From Hypsibius dujardini (lineage: Eukaryota; Tardigrada; Eutardigrada; Parachela; Hypsibiidae): a stretch of DNA of 24,242 bases. The stretch spans positions 1 to 24,242 of the forward strand of contig LRSR01006516.1 in assembly GCA_001579985.1 (NCBI GenBank), given 5' to 3'. Numbering within the stretch: the first letter of the stretch is position 1; each line of letters begins with the position of its first letter. The notes under the pieces were generated by a model, which searched no databases, was not told the DNA's origin, and saw only the letters and a list, made by a program, of their open reading frames with translations. This document shows positions 1 to 7,873 of this stretch, in pieces. Position numbers and translations under genes: made by a program.

Positions 1-2
1 GT

Positions 3-131
3 TTTTTTCAAAAGTTGTTTTTACTTTATATTTTACGGTTTTGTTGGAGGATCATAGCAAAAAACCGTATCAAAAAAGTGCAAATGCTCGATGAGGAATT
101 TGAGTTTGAAGGAAGAATTAAGCCAGTGTAA
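3..131 (+). CDS. C-terminal fragment of unknown ORF, possibly transposon-encoded (partial)
   Basis: This frame is open from the window edge and ends at a TAA at 129-131, giving about 42 residues. The end of the product is mixed basic then acidic (RIKKVQMLDEEFEFEG, then RIKPV). The stop lies 20 bp before a piggyBac-like terminal repeat followed by TTAA, so the fragment could be the tail of an element's own ORF. I see no Cys-rich C-terminal domain of the classical piggyBac transposase. It could equally be a chance open frame or the last exon of an unrelated gene. Confidence 0.2.
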   Translation, partial: FFQKLFLLYILRFCWRIIAKNRIKKVQMLDEEFEFEGRIKPV

Positions 132-155
132 GCTGACCGGCACTCAGAGGGTTAA
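132..155 (-). mobile_element. piggyBac-like terminal inverted repeat with TTAA target site
   Basis: Read on the minus strand, the stretch starts TTAA (155-152) and continues CCCTCTGAGTGCCGGTCAGC. A CCCT-type terminus directly beside TTAA, followed by a GTGCC-type motif, is the usual form of piggyBac-superfamily ends. The element body would extend leftwards out of the window, so the partner repeat cannot be seen. The call rests on this one short terminus. Confidence 0.4.
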
Positions 156-971
156 TAACATCGGAAGATCAAAATTGAAAAAAAGTTAAATTATAAAAAA
201 ACTAAAACCAATTTCCGAATGCTCGTCCTCAGTCGCTCGTTATTTGGCACGTGATCGAAAATGAAGAAGTAAAAGTGAGCAAAAATAGTATAAATAATGA
301 TGAAACTGTATTTTTATGCGCAAAAAAACGAACTGCCAAAAAAAGCAAAAAAATTTGAAAAAATAACGCTGCACATCGCACGTGTGCAGTGCGTGCACTA
401 CATTCCATTGTAGGAAATTGGTTTGCCGCTGAAATTCCAACGAAAGAGTTCTTCTTTACAGATGCAGTTAAAGAACAAAAACTAGAGAATCAATAAAAAA
501 TGTCGATTTGAAAGTTTCGTAATTAGTCACAAGAGCTTTCTTGTCTTGCAGAACAATTCCAAGCCATTTTTCCACCTTTCTTTACGCCGGGCATAGTTAT
601 CATCCTATATGAACTTTGACCAATATAATTTATATATGACACTTTCGTCCAGCTCTGGTTGTTTGTCGCTGTAAAGATATTATAAAGTTAAAGCAATGAC
701 TCCAAAAGAACTCACTCAAACAATGCTATTATACCCTTGTCTGAACGGATATATCTTTGCCTTATGAACGACCTCCCTTCAATTCATCAGACAAGTTCAA
801 TTTGATATTGCACCAGCGGAACTGTCTCAAAATCTCCTTCAAACTTCATGTTCAAGTTAATATAGCGAGGTTCTCCTCCATTAAACTGATTGTATTTTCC
901 TGATTCGAAAGGGTACAACTTGCCGAAAGAAGCGTAGCACAATTTGTTCAGTTCTCTCACGTACCGCCATT
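156..971. other. AT-rich non-coding stretch
   Basis: I see no supported gene here. The ORFs are short and arise in A/T-rich sequence; the minus-strand frame at 240-440 is made mostly of Phe, Leu and Lys codons. The stretch right of about 700 may hold the promoter of the small gene that begins at 972, but no clear TATA box stands at a suitable distance. Confidence 0.5.
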
Positions 972-1223
972 ATGCAGTCTTTCAGCGAAGTTCTTTTGAC
1001 ATGCTTCACACTTATGTGTTTTTTTTCACTGGCATATGGTAAGAACAAGGCATTTTACTTGGTATATCGACATGTTGAATACTTGTTGAAGACATTCATT
1101 CAGGTAAGCCTTTTTTCTGGAGCGTCATTCCCGATTGTTATTTATATTTATTTCCGTTATTACCGAAAACCAAAGGAAAATCTATTTTCCTTCCAGAGGC
1201 GCGTTTCAATTACCAGGAGGTAG
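972..1223 (+). CDS. Possible small secreted peptide gene (two exons)
   Basis: The ATG at 972 has A at -3. The product begins with a good signal-peptide pattern: a short n-region MQSFSEV, a hydrophobic core LLTCFTLMCFFSLA, then YG before KNK. Exon 1 would be 972-1103, ending CAG|GTAAGC. Exon 2 would start at 1197 after a pyrimidine-rich tract and CAG, and reach a stop at 1221-1223. The spliced product is 52 residues with a basic end (RRVSITRR). The 93-bp intron is a multiple of three and stop-free, so an 83-residue unspliced form is also possible, with a second hydrophobic stretch and a Tyr-rich segment. A poly(A) signal follows at 1373. I recognise no family. A chance ORF remains possible. 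Confidence 0.35.
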   Translation: MQSFSEVLLTCFTLMCFFSLAYGKNKAFYLVYRHVEYLLKTFIQVSLFSGASFPIVIYIYFRYYRKPKENLFSFQRRVSITRR

Positions 1224-1372
1224 CAACCCAAGCAGCTGCCTTTGGGCGCCCCTGAAGATCCAATGAGGGTCTGGTCCCATGGAACTTCCTTCCGATCCAA
1301 AATTGAGTTCTTAATAGAAAATATGTTTAGGGTGAAAGTGAATATAAAAACATGAATGTCATAAATATATAA

Positions 1373-1378
1373 AATAAA
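1373..1378 (+). terminator. AATAAA poly(A) signal of the small plus-strand gene
   Basis: AATAAA lies 150 bp after the stop at 1223, in an A/T-rich context suited to 3'-end formation. It faces a minus-strand AATAAA 55 bp away (1438-1433), as expected for two genes meeting tail to tail. Confidence 0.35.
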
Positions 1379-1432
1379 ACGAATGTTAACATAAAATAAT
1401 TTTAAATACGCACACTTATATTCCATCGATTA

Positions 1433-1438
1433 TTTATT
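1433..1438 (-). terminator. Candidate poly(A) signal of the Limpet-like gene
   Basis: This is the first AATAAA on the minus strand that I find after the stop codon at 2068. It implies a 3' UTR of about 630 bp. Weaker variants such as AATATA occur nearer the stop (around 1930-1940), so a shorter 3' UTR is possible. Confidence 0.3.
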
Positions 1439-2067
1439 TTACTGAAAATATATTTGTTCTTACAACTGACTATAATGGATTCCAGTGGCAGACTAGATTG
1501 GCCCCCCGGAGGGGGGAGGGGTGGCAATCCTGCTGAAGGACGCTTAGGCTACAAGTTCCCCTCCCCTTTATGAAATCAGTTAGCCCATAGTTTTAGATCT
1601 GCGACCTGAACTAGTTTTCCCTTTATCGCAGTTTCCTCGAGCAAAGAAAAATGAGTTGACAATATCTGTGAATAACGAAACAATAACAATATAACAATAT
1701 CTGTTGAGCTTTCATAATTGGTTCAACGTTTGGCAATGAAAATCAAAGGCTAGCACTGCTGACTTTTTTTCTGCATGGATGTTAACAGGTAATTCAAATA
1801 TGGACGAAATTTAACACTTTCATAATGCTGGAGTACCTGTGGATTCATCTGAGGGCACAACTAAATTGTTGAATAGGTTTTTTTGAAGGCAAGATAAACA
1901 AGAAGGGCGCATAATAAATATAAATTAAATTTTATATTAACATAAATGCATATAGTACGACCGTGATGTTAGTGAAAGTAATGCAACCGATACAGTGCTA
2001 GAAATCAATAAAATTCAGTATATTGCACTTTGGTAGGAGCGAGCGTCCCGAGGTTCTGCTGCAACCG
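1439..2067 (-). other. Probable 3' UTR of the Limpet-like gene, with a G/C-run hairpin
   Basis: No ORF is supported between the poly(A) signal and the LIM6 stop codon. The stretch is AT-rich except for 1501-1566. There a C6/G6 palindrome (1502-1516) and a GGGGAGGGG/CCCCTCCCC pair (1513-1521 with 1558-1566) offer two competing hairpins. Confidence 0.35.
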
Positions 2068-2417
2068 TTAAAATTTGGTTTTGGCGCAATCCGGACAGAT
2101 GATGTTATCCTCGTCGGTGATGAAGCCCTTGCCCACCAGGGACTGCTGACATTGGGAACACTCAAAGCATTCATTGTGCCAATGGCGATTCTCAAAGGAT
2201 ACGAACTTAGTGCTGCCGCCGCTTTGCCCGATGATGGGCAGCCGACAGGCCGAACACCGTTTCGCAAACAGTTCGGCATAGCAAGCCGCACAGAACGGAC
2301 GTTCGTCCTTGACGGTGAACTTCTGCCCGGCTAGCTGGGTGTTGCAGTTGGTGCAGAGGAAGCACTCCTTGTGAAAGGGGCTGTTCTTGTAAGTGATGCC
2401 ATTAGCAGTGATGATTA
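2068..2417 (-). CDS. Lmpt: Limpet-like exon f: rest of LIM5, LIM6 and stop
   Basis: The acceptor is TTTTCAG at 2418. The split codon joins to give SKCALIITANGITYKNSPFH, which fits the FHL LIM consensus. LIM5 continues HKECFLCTNC and FCAAC; LIM6 runs CSAC, HNECFECSQC and CPDC. The protein stops six residues after CPDC (AKTKF follows), so the C-terminal tail is as short as in FHL proteins. Confidence 0.9.
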
Positions 2418-4018
2418 CTGAAAATGCAAATACGAGTTTTGTGGTTCGTCTGCCTTCGCGGAGGTTAACCAATGTTCTGTTTGTAGTCCGAGAACTACCG
2501 TTGTTTTACTTTGGAAAATGTAATTTTTTATATTTTGAACCAACAAGAAACAGGAAGAAGAAAAGAAACAAGGAGTACATACAAGGATCACGGTAGGAAC
2601 AAATGAAAAATAACAATAAATATTGGAGCACGGCTCATGGCATGCATGGCGGAACAATAAAAGGGAACAAGGAATTGGAACGAAGCATAGAAACTAGGAG
2701 AATGGTAGGAACAAAAAAAATAACAAGGAGCTGGAGCACGGAAAATGGATAGAAACAAGAAAAGAAACAAACAATAGGAAGAAGGAGTAAGAACAAGAAC
2801 CGTGGTAGGAACAAATAAAATAATAAGGATCTCCACCATGAAACAAAGGCAGAAAGAACAAATACAACGACAAGAAAAAAAACAAGGAGTAGAAATAAGA
2901 ATAGGAGCCAGGGACACGACAGGAACAAGGAAATGGATCACGGAATATGGGCATGAACAAGAGATAGGAACAAGAAAAGGAATAAAGAATAAGAACAAGA
3001 AGGTCGATTGGAAGAAAAGGGTTTAGATTATTTCGAAATGTTCTTTTTAATCGCACTTAATGGAGACTTTGGTGTTTGGAGTAGAGGCTACGACCTGCAA
3101 ACTATTTCTTCGTTCGCATAAGCTTTTAACTCACATGCACATTTGGAACAGCGGAGAGCGAATTTCTCCTCATAGCACTTTCCGCAGTAGATTTCGTTTT
3201 CCTTTGGCACGAACGAACCCGTTCCAATCGCGTGTTTACAGCAGACGCAGACGAAGCATTTCTCGTGCCACTGGCGTCCCTTATACTCCAACTTCTTAGT
3301 CCCTGCCTGTAAACCAAGAAGAAAAAAATTTCTTATTGTTATTGAAATTTGTTGCCCATTCTCATATTTCTTCGCAATTTTCACCCGAAAGATTTCAGTG
3401 CAGCCATCGCATTTCTGGCCGAACGACGAATCGTAACAGTTTCCGCAGTAGATTTTCTCTTCCTTCGTCCCGAATGCCTTATCCACCAGGCTCATCTTGC
3501 ATAAGTTGCAGAGAAAGCAGGCCTGTCAGAAAAATTGTCTGGTCATTTTATTGCATTCTGTTTCCGGTTGATAGGGCAGCCCAACTGACCTCATGCCAGT
3601 GACGGTCCTTATAAGCCAAGTCGCGACCCTCGATGCCGATGGGTCGCTGACAGCCAGTGCACTGATTGGCGTAGCTCCCCTCGTAGCACTTGAGACAAAT
3701 TGGATTTTTATCGCGGAGTACGTAGCGTTTGCCAGTCAGGGGTTGAACGCAATCGGTGCAACAGAAATGGCTGGCGTGCCAGTCACGGTTCATTGCTCTA
3801 GTGTATTCTCCCGAGAAGATCATCTCGTCGCACGCTCCGCATCGCGGCTTGACCTGTTCCGCGAAGTGACGCTCACAGAACAACTTTGAACCTAGACGAC
3901 AATCACATTAAGCCCATTTCCGCTCTGTCTGGGATATCTCTATCTTCTGTCTGTCTGTCTGTCTATCTGTCTGTCTGTCTGCCTGTCTGCTTGTCTGCCT
4001 GTCTGGTTGTCTGCCTGT

Positions 4019-4102
<84 letters not shown>

Positions 4103-5071
4103 TTGCCTGCCTGTCCATCTATTTATTTATATGTCTGTCGATTTCTGTTCGTCTGGCTCTCTGCGTGCTTACCGCTGTTCTCGTCAGTTGGGGGTCCAAT
4201 GCAATAAACCAATTCACACAGCAACTCCTTGCAAGTGTCGCAAACAAAGCACCCTGGATGAAAGTACGCCGTCTCTCCACATTTCGGTGCAACTGCTACC
4301 ACAGACCCCTTATAGATGACCCCCTTGCACTGCCGACAGGTACTGGTGTCTGGCAGTGAATCACGGACATAACCGCGATCCAGGCAATGGTCATTTCTAG
4401 TGGCCACAAATTCCTCGAAGGTTTTGATATGTTCCTGATCGATAAACCGGCATTGGCTCAACTGGAAATCTTGTGGCGGAAACTGTTGAATTAATTGCTG
4501 GTGCCAGTAGACTTCACCGGGTCCGCTCTTGATGGGGCGCTTTTCTTCGGGTATGGTCTTGAAGTAATCCTCAATTTTTTCACGTGGAAAACCAACTGGA
4601 GCCCAGAGGTATTTGTCGGGAATATATCTGGACTTGGCAGCGTCTAGCATGCGCATTGCGTCAGGCAATTCGACAGGTACTCTGTCTTTCACTGCCAGAG
4701 ATCCTGTAAAACAGCTCCAACTATAATTGGTGAAATATAAAATTCACAGCAGACACAGTCAATGGCTTGAGTGCACATACAGGCACAAAAACAGACACAA
4801 ACACAGACACAGGCACAGGTACAGGCATACAAACATTAGGAATGACATGAGAATAGCACATGCAGAGACATTAGCATAAATGACGTACCTTTTATGAAGA
4901 CCTCATGTCCCATCCGTGGACACTTGCAATTGGCACAGATCTTCTTCCAGTCTTGTGGGGCGTATCCTGGGCATCTATCACCACAAGTTAGGCACGATTG
5001 GCCGATGTCTACAACGTCTGCCGTCATGTTGCTCGCCTCAGTCATGGAATCACTGCTCTGACGAGGCTCGG
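2068..5071 (-). CDS. Lmpt: Limpet-like PET and six-LIM domain protein (testin/FHL family)
   Basis: Six exons join in phase: 5071-4889, 4703-4173, 3891-3590, 3522-3385, 3306-3135, 2417-2068. The product is 549 residues if it starts at the Met at 5045. A testin-type Cys-rich N-terminus (CLTC, WKKICANCKC) precedes a PET domain (about 60-155, core YLWAPVGF) and LIM domains at about 175-238, 247-298, 307-359, 368-420, 429-479 and 488-544. Each LIM domain keeps its zinc ligands. LIM1 and LIM2 resemble testin (LIM2 has the HXXHFCC form); LIM3-6 resemble FHL proteins. PET plus six LIM is the architecture of insect Limpet; vertebrate testin has only three LIM domains. Such proteins bind actin-associated and nuclear partners and carry no enzyme activity. 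The first exon here starts in phase 1 after an acceptor, so upstream exons are likely but were not found. Confidence 0.9.
2418..3134 (-). repeat. 717-bp Limpet intron filled with degenerate GGAACAAG-type repeat
   Basis: From about 2540 to 3010 the plus strand is nearly all purine plus scattered C and T. Variants of GGAACAAGAAA, AGGAACAAATAAAATAA and GGAGCACGG recur irregularly. The Limpet pre-mRNA is therefore strongly U/C-rich here, as in TTCTTGTTCC. Overlapping minus-strand Phe/Leu/Ser ORFs in the intron come from this composition and are not genes. Confidence 0.7.
3135..3306 (-). CDS. Lmpt: Limpet-like exon e: rest of LIM4 and start of LIM5
   Basis: The acceptor is GGTTTACAG at 3307 and the donor is GCAT|GTGAGT at 3134. 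It encodes AGTKKLEYKGRQWHEKC, FVCVCC and YCGKC of LIM4, then CSKCA of LIM5. It ends in phase 1. The upstream 78-bp intron is in frame and open. Confidence 0.9.
3385..3522 (-). CDS. Lmpt: Limpet-like exon d: rest of LIM3 and start of LIM4
   Basis: The acceptor is CTGACAG at 3523 and the donor is CGG|GTGAAA at 3384. The exon is exactly 46 codons, phase 0 at both ends. It carries ACFLCNLC and YCGNC of LIM3 and CDGCTEIFR of LIM4. It is the only exon of this gene whose length is a multiple of three, but skipping it would break two LIM domains. Confidence 0.9.
3590..3891 (-). CDS. Lmpt: Limpet-like exon c: end of LIM1, LIM2, start of LIM3
   Basis: The acceptor is GTCTAG at 3892 and the donor is GAG|GTCAGT at 3589. 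The exon completes LIM1 (LFCERHFAEQVKPRC), encodes LIM2 (CGACDEMIFSGEY, then HASHFCCTDC and CLKC) and begins LIM3 (CTGCQRPIGIEG to HWHE). It ends in phase 0. Its acceptor follows the intron that holds the long CCTG/CAGG tract. Confidence 0.9.
3947..4113 (+). repeat. CTGT/CTGC (CCTG) tetranucleotide microsatellite in a Limpet intron
   Basis: CTGT units at 3947-4010 pass into an almost uninterrupted CTGC run at about 4016-4110. The tract fills more than half of the 281-bp intron (3892-4172). In the transcript it reads as CAGG/CAGA repeats and ends about 55 bp from the 3' splice site. It also creates a long Cys-Leu-Pro-Ala ORF on the plus strand, which is an artefact. Confidence 0.9.
4173..4703 (-). 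CDS. Lmpt: Limpet-like exon b: PET domain and first half of LIM1
   Basis: The acceptor is TTTTACAG at 4704 and the donor is AGCG|GTAAGC at 4172. The exon encodes the whole PET domain, including YLWAPVGFPREKIEDYF and EVYWHQQLIQQFPPQDFQLS, then the CRQC and HPGCFVCDTC ligand groups of LIM1. The final C-XX-H of LIM1 (LFCERH) lies in the next exon, so this intron interrupts the second zinc knuckle. The exon ends in phase 1. Confidence 0.9.
4766..4830 (+). repeat. Degenerate CACAGG/ACAGAC microsatellite in a Limpet intron
   Basis: Irregular units such as ACAGACACAAACACAGAC and ACAGGCACAGGTACAGG lie in the 185-bp intron between the first two recognised exons. They are a decayed relative of the GACACA hexamer arrays at 5731 and 22340. 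Confidence 0.6.
4889..5071 (-). CDS. Lmpt: Limpet-like exon a: testin-type Cys-rich N-terminus
   Basis: The acceptor is TTTTTAG at 5073-5072 and the donor is AAAAG|GTACGT at 4888. The exon carries CLTCGDRCPG followed by WKKICANCKCPRMGH, the Cys-rich module that precedes PET in testin and Limpet. It begins in phase 1, so the message may read through from an upstream exon. The internal ATG at 5045 could serve as a start, but its -3 base is T, which is weak; the ATG of NMTADVV a little further in has a better context. Confidence 0.85.
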
Positions 5072-5730
5072 CTAAAAATACAGACAAACAAATTCCTTGT
5101 ACAAATTATAGGGATGCAGCTTACAGAATACTACTGCATGGGATTGCACAGAGATTGCAATTCTTCAGATCAAGATGAGGTGACAATTATTTCACACCTT
5201 TCTCATAAAAAACACTGCCGAGTAAAAAAGCAAAGTCTAGTAACTCTCGAGCAGTTTTTTGGGTCCAGCGTTACGTGATGTGATTGACTGTTTTCTGCCA
5301 CCGCTCACCCAACGACACCACGAGTCTACTGAATACTTGTCTGGCTTTTTCAACTAAATCTGTAGGTTATTTAACGACCTTGCTGCACGCGATGCGTCTG
5401 GATCCGCTCTCCTGCGCAGCTGGGTGGTACTTTTCGTTGCGCCGCGCGCTGCCGCTTCCTGCAAATGTTAGAATTTGTCTGAAAAGACCGGAAGGAGAGG
5501 GGAAATAATGGTTGCATTTTGCGCTGCTGCGCATGTTCATGCCTGAAAGGGCTGAGCAAATCCCTAGGGGCCAAAGTCAGAAAATATATATTCTGATGAA
5601 TTTCTTTGAAATGGAAAGCCAGTCGATTAAACATTCCGTTTCAATGTATTTAAATTGAAAGCTAGTTCATTACTTCATTGGTGACCAACACGAAAGCACA
5701 ACTTCCAGTGGAATCTTTGTCTAAATATTA
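5072..5730. other. Upstream flank or intron of the Limpet-like gene
   Basis: No exon could be fitted here with an acceptable splice phase. The minus-strand frame at 5371-5634 has no family signature. A promoter, 5' UTR or alternative first exon of the Limpet-like gene could lie here or further right. Confidence 0.4.
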
Positions 5731-5827
5731 TGTGTCTGTGTCTGTGTCTGTGTCTGTGTCTGTGTCTGTGTCTGTGTCTGTGTCTGTGTCTGTGTCTGTG
5801 TCTATGTCTGTGTCTGTGCCTGTGTCT
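5731..5827 (+). repeat. (TGTGTC)n hexamer microsatellite, about 16 copies
   Basis: TGTGTC is repeated almost perfectly, with a TATGTC and a TGTGCC variant near the right end. The reverse complement, GACACA, is the unit of the array at 22340-22388. Confidence 0.9.
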
Positions 5828-5846
5828 TAATGTAATTTACTACAGA

Positions 5847-6041
5847 TTAAAAATTACTTGTTTGTATTTGTCCAACGTACAAGCTATCTGCAATCTGAAG
5901 TAAATCGTCAGTTATGGCACCATATCTCGTTCCTGAAAAGCAGTATATGCCACGCACGACAACCCATCCACAGACAGCAGCCAAATTGCAGTGCACAGGA
6001 ACAGGACTTGCAAACAAAAAGAAAATAGACGTCAACACCAT
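5847..6041 (-). CDS. Weak 64-residue ORF with a hydrophobic start
   Basis: The ORF starts at a true ATG (6041) and opens with MVLTSIFFLFASPVPVHC, which could act as a signal peptide. It continues with WVVVRGIYCFSGTRYG and ends at a stop at 5847-5849. No family is recognised. An open frame of this length is expected by chance in a window this size. It lies upstream of the Limpet-like gene on the same strand but does not splice to it in any way I could support. Confidence 0.15.
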   Translation of the reverse strand: MVLTSIFFLFASPVPVHCNLAAVCGWVVVRGIYCFSGTRYGAITDDLLQIADSLYVGQIQTSNF

Positions 6042-7389
6042 AAAAAAATCAAAGGGGACTCTACGAAACTGTGCGGTCCGATAAAAACTGCGCTTGCAAA
6101 ACTCAACCGCACGACATGGTTTCCTGTTTGAGCCAGTAATAAAAGCAGCAGAGCAGTCAGCTGTGTTTGCGTGGCAAGTGTCTCAAACACTGCTCAAACA
6201 AAAGCCTCAACCGTCATCGACACACTTCATCAGCCGACAAAATTCCGACCGCGTCATGGCAATTTTCGCCAATCGAAAGTCAACCTTGACCACACAGACA
6301 ATACATATAAGTGATATCCAGGCACACACACTGCCAAACAAATGGCCCGAGCGCGTGCGAGAGCCACAAAACGAATTGAGAAATTCCAGCTGACGTCGGC
6401 TCGAGTTCAGGAGTATACAATTTATCGCTTTTCATGTCAAGCTTGCGCCCACTTTTTAAAGTGGCAATTGTCTGTCTAAATTGCTCTTATCAATGCGGGT
6501 GTCTTGAGGCTGCCTGCGTGTCTGGAAACGTCTCAATTGACCAAGGCGAACCCTCGGGAAAATTCCTGTTATTTTTTTTAGGGAAAAATGACTTTGATGT
6601 CTCGAGGCATTCTTACTGCACAATACACAGTATACAGTCTTGTAATGGGATGACCGATGATTGCCTTCTATTGTCTGGGTTTCGGATAACCGGAAAAAGC
6701 AATCTGTTTTCCGGGATAGACATCCCATCCCTTTCGGAACCATCATATGCCTTACTACTTGAACTGTAAACATGTCAGCGCTTAAACTCTAGACATCTAA
6801 TTGGGATTGTCGTTAATCTTTGAGGCCCTCAACAAAGTCAGTTGATCTGTTTTTCCATTACTGCAGACGCTGTAGCCGCCGCGGGCAAGTGGCCTTCAAC
6901 AATATTACATGTTTTTACAAAAGTTGTCATTGGGGGACGTTTAGTGGGATGAACGTTTTTTAAATAGCCCCATCTCCAAGCCAATCTTTTTGCTATACAT
7001 TGTAGTATACAGTTGTAATATGGGTAGATTCGCACGAAAACAAAAACGCATGGACGTTCTCATTTGCTTATACTCTTTTAGGCTGAGGGATTCTCGATTG
7101 GGCCGACTCGGATATTGATTTTAATTGTCAAGACATTTCAGCAAAGTTTAAGTGTGCTTTGACCCTTCGATCTGTCAAAAAAATTAGACCGCATGTTAGA
7201 AATTTGCATACGTATCTCAAAATTAGACTTGAATTTCATCATGTCGTTTTCTTACTTTTCCAAACCGTATAGTCGTAAATGATGCAATAACCGTATTCCA
7301 AAATTGTTTTAGCGTTGTGTACATACTGCCTGTACTAGTTAGTGCATCTAGTGGTGAGTCGTGAGTTAGTCGGAACTACATGTCCTAAC

Positions 7390-7468
7390 GGTCTGGTCAA
7401 TCCTGAATGAACAACATCTTGTCTACAAGATGTTCTTTAGAATTGGCATTCAGGATATTGCACAGACC
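7390..7468. repeat. Perfect-core hairpin with matching outer arms
   Basis: The core AACATCTTGT (7413-7422) is followed after two bases by its exact reverse complement ACAAGATGTT (7425-7434). Outer arms also pair: GGTCTG with CAGACC, and TCCTGAATG with CATTCAGGA. The outer stem is separated from the core by an asymmetric internal loop of about 3 versus 12 bases. Confidence 0.7.
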
Positions 7469-7714
7469 CGGAATTTGAAGGCGTATTTCTTTGTCTATAT
7501 ACTTTGTATATAGCACAACGGTAATACTATACCTTGCATACCCTGTTGGATGCACACCAACCGTTGTCAATTAAATTAACGTTTAAATTAACGTCCTGCT
7601 GAAAGTTTGTTTTCATTGCAGTGGGTCATAAATGCCAATAATGAATGAAATATTCATGCCTCGGTTTTCAAACTTTTATCCAACTACAGGTCCATCACGA
7701 ATACTCACTCAACT

Positions 7715-7873
7715 TTGAATGGGTTTCAAAATTTTAACGCTGCTCAAAACCCTTCAATTTTTTTAAAATCAGATGTCTATGTAAGCTGACTTTCTTAAAA
7801 GTTTGAGCTTTAAAAAGTTCAGTGAAAATTGTTAGCCTCAGAGTTGTTTTAAAAGTTGGAAATTTTGAACCCG
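7715..7873. repeat. Imperfect inverted repeat of about 18 bp arms
   Basis: GGGTTTCAAAATTTTAAC at about 7715 matches the reverse complement of the segment ending near 7873 (GGGTTCAAAATTTCCAAC). Weaker similarity extends outwards. This may be an old small fold-back element. Confidence 0.4.

Noticed and set aside
2588-3056. Three overlapping Phe/Leu/Ser-rich minus-strand ORFs that look like membrane proteins
   Set aside because: The apparent hydrophobicity comes from the pyrimidine-rich intronic repeat, which is open in several frames at once.
1998-3889. Plus- and minus-strand ORFs overlapping the LIM exons in other frames
   Set aside because: They lie across the zinc-ligand-rich minus-strand frame, have no motif of their own and stop at arbitrary points. 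The LIM frame explains the sequence.
3886-4359. Long Cys-Leu-Pro-Ala ORF on the plus strand
   Set aside because: It is simply the translation of the CTGC/CTGT microsatellite and antisense of an intron and the PET/LIM1 exon.
5731-5827. Telomere-like repeat
   Set aside because: The unit TGTGTC is not TTAGG, TTAGGG or TTAGGC type, and the array is internal and short.
6434-6769. 111-codon Cys-containing plus-strand ORF with a hydrophobic start
   Set aside because: No clear signal cleavage site, an antisense open frame of similar length overlaps it, and no splice or poly(A) support was found.
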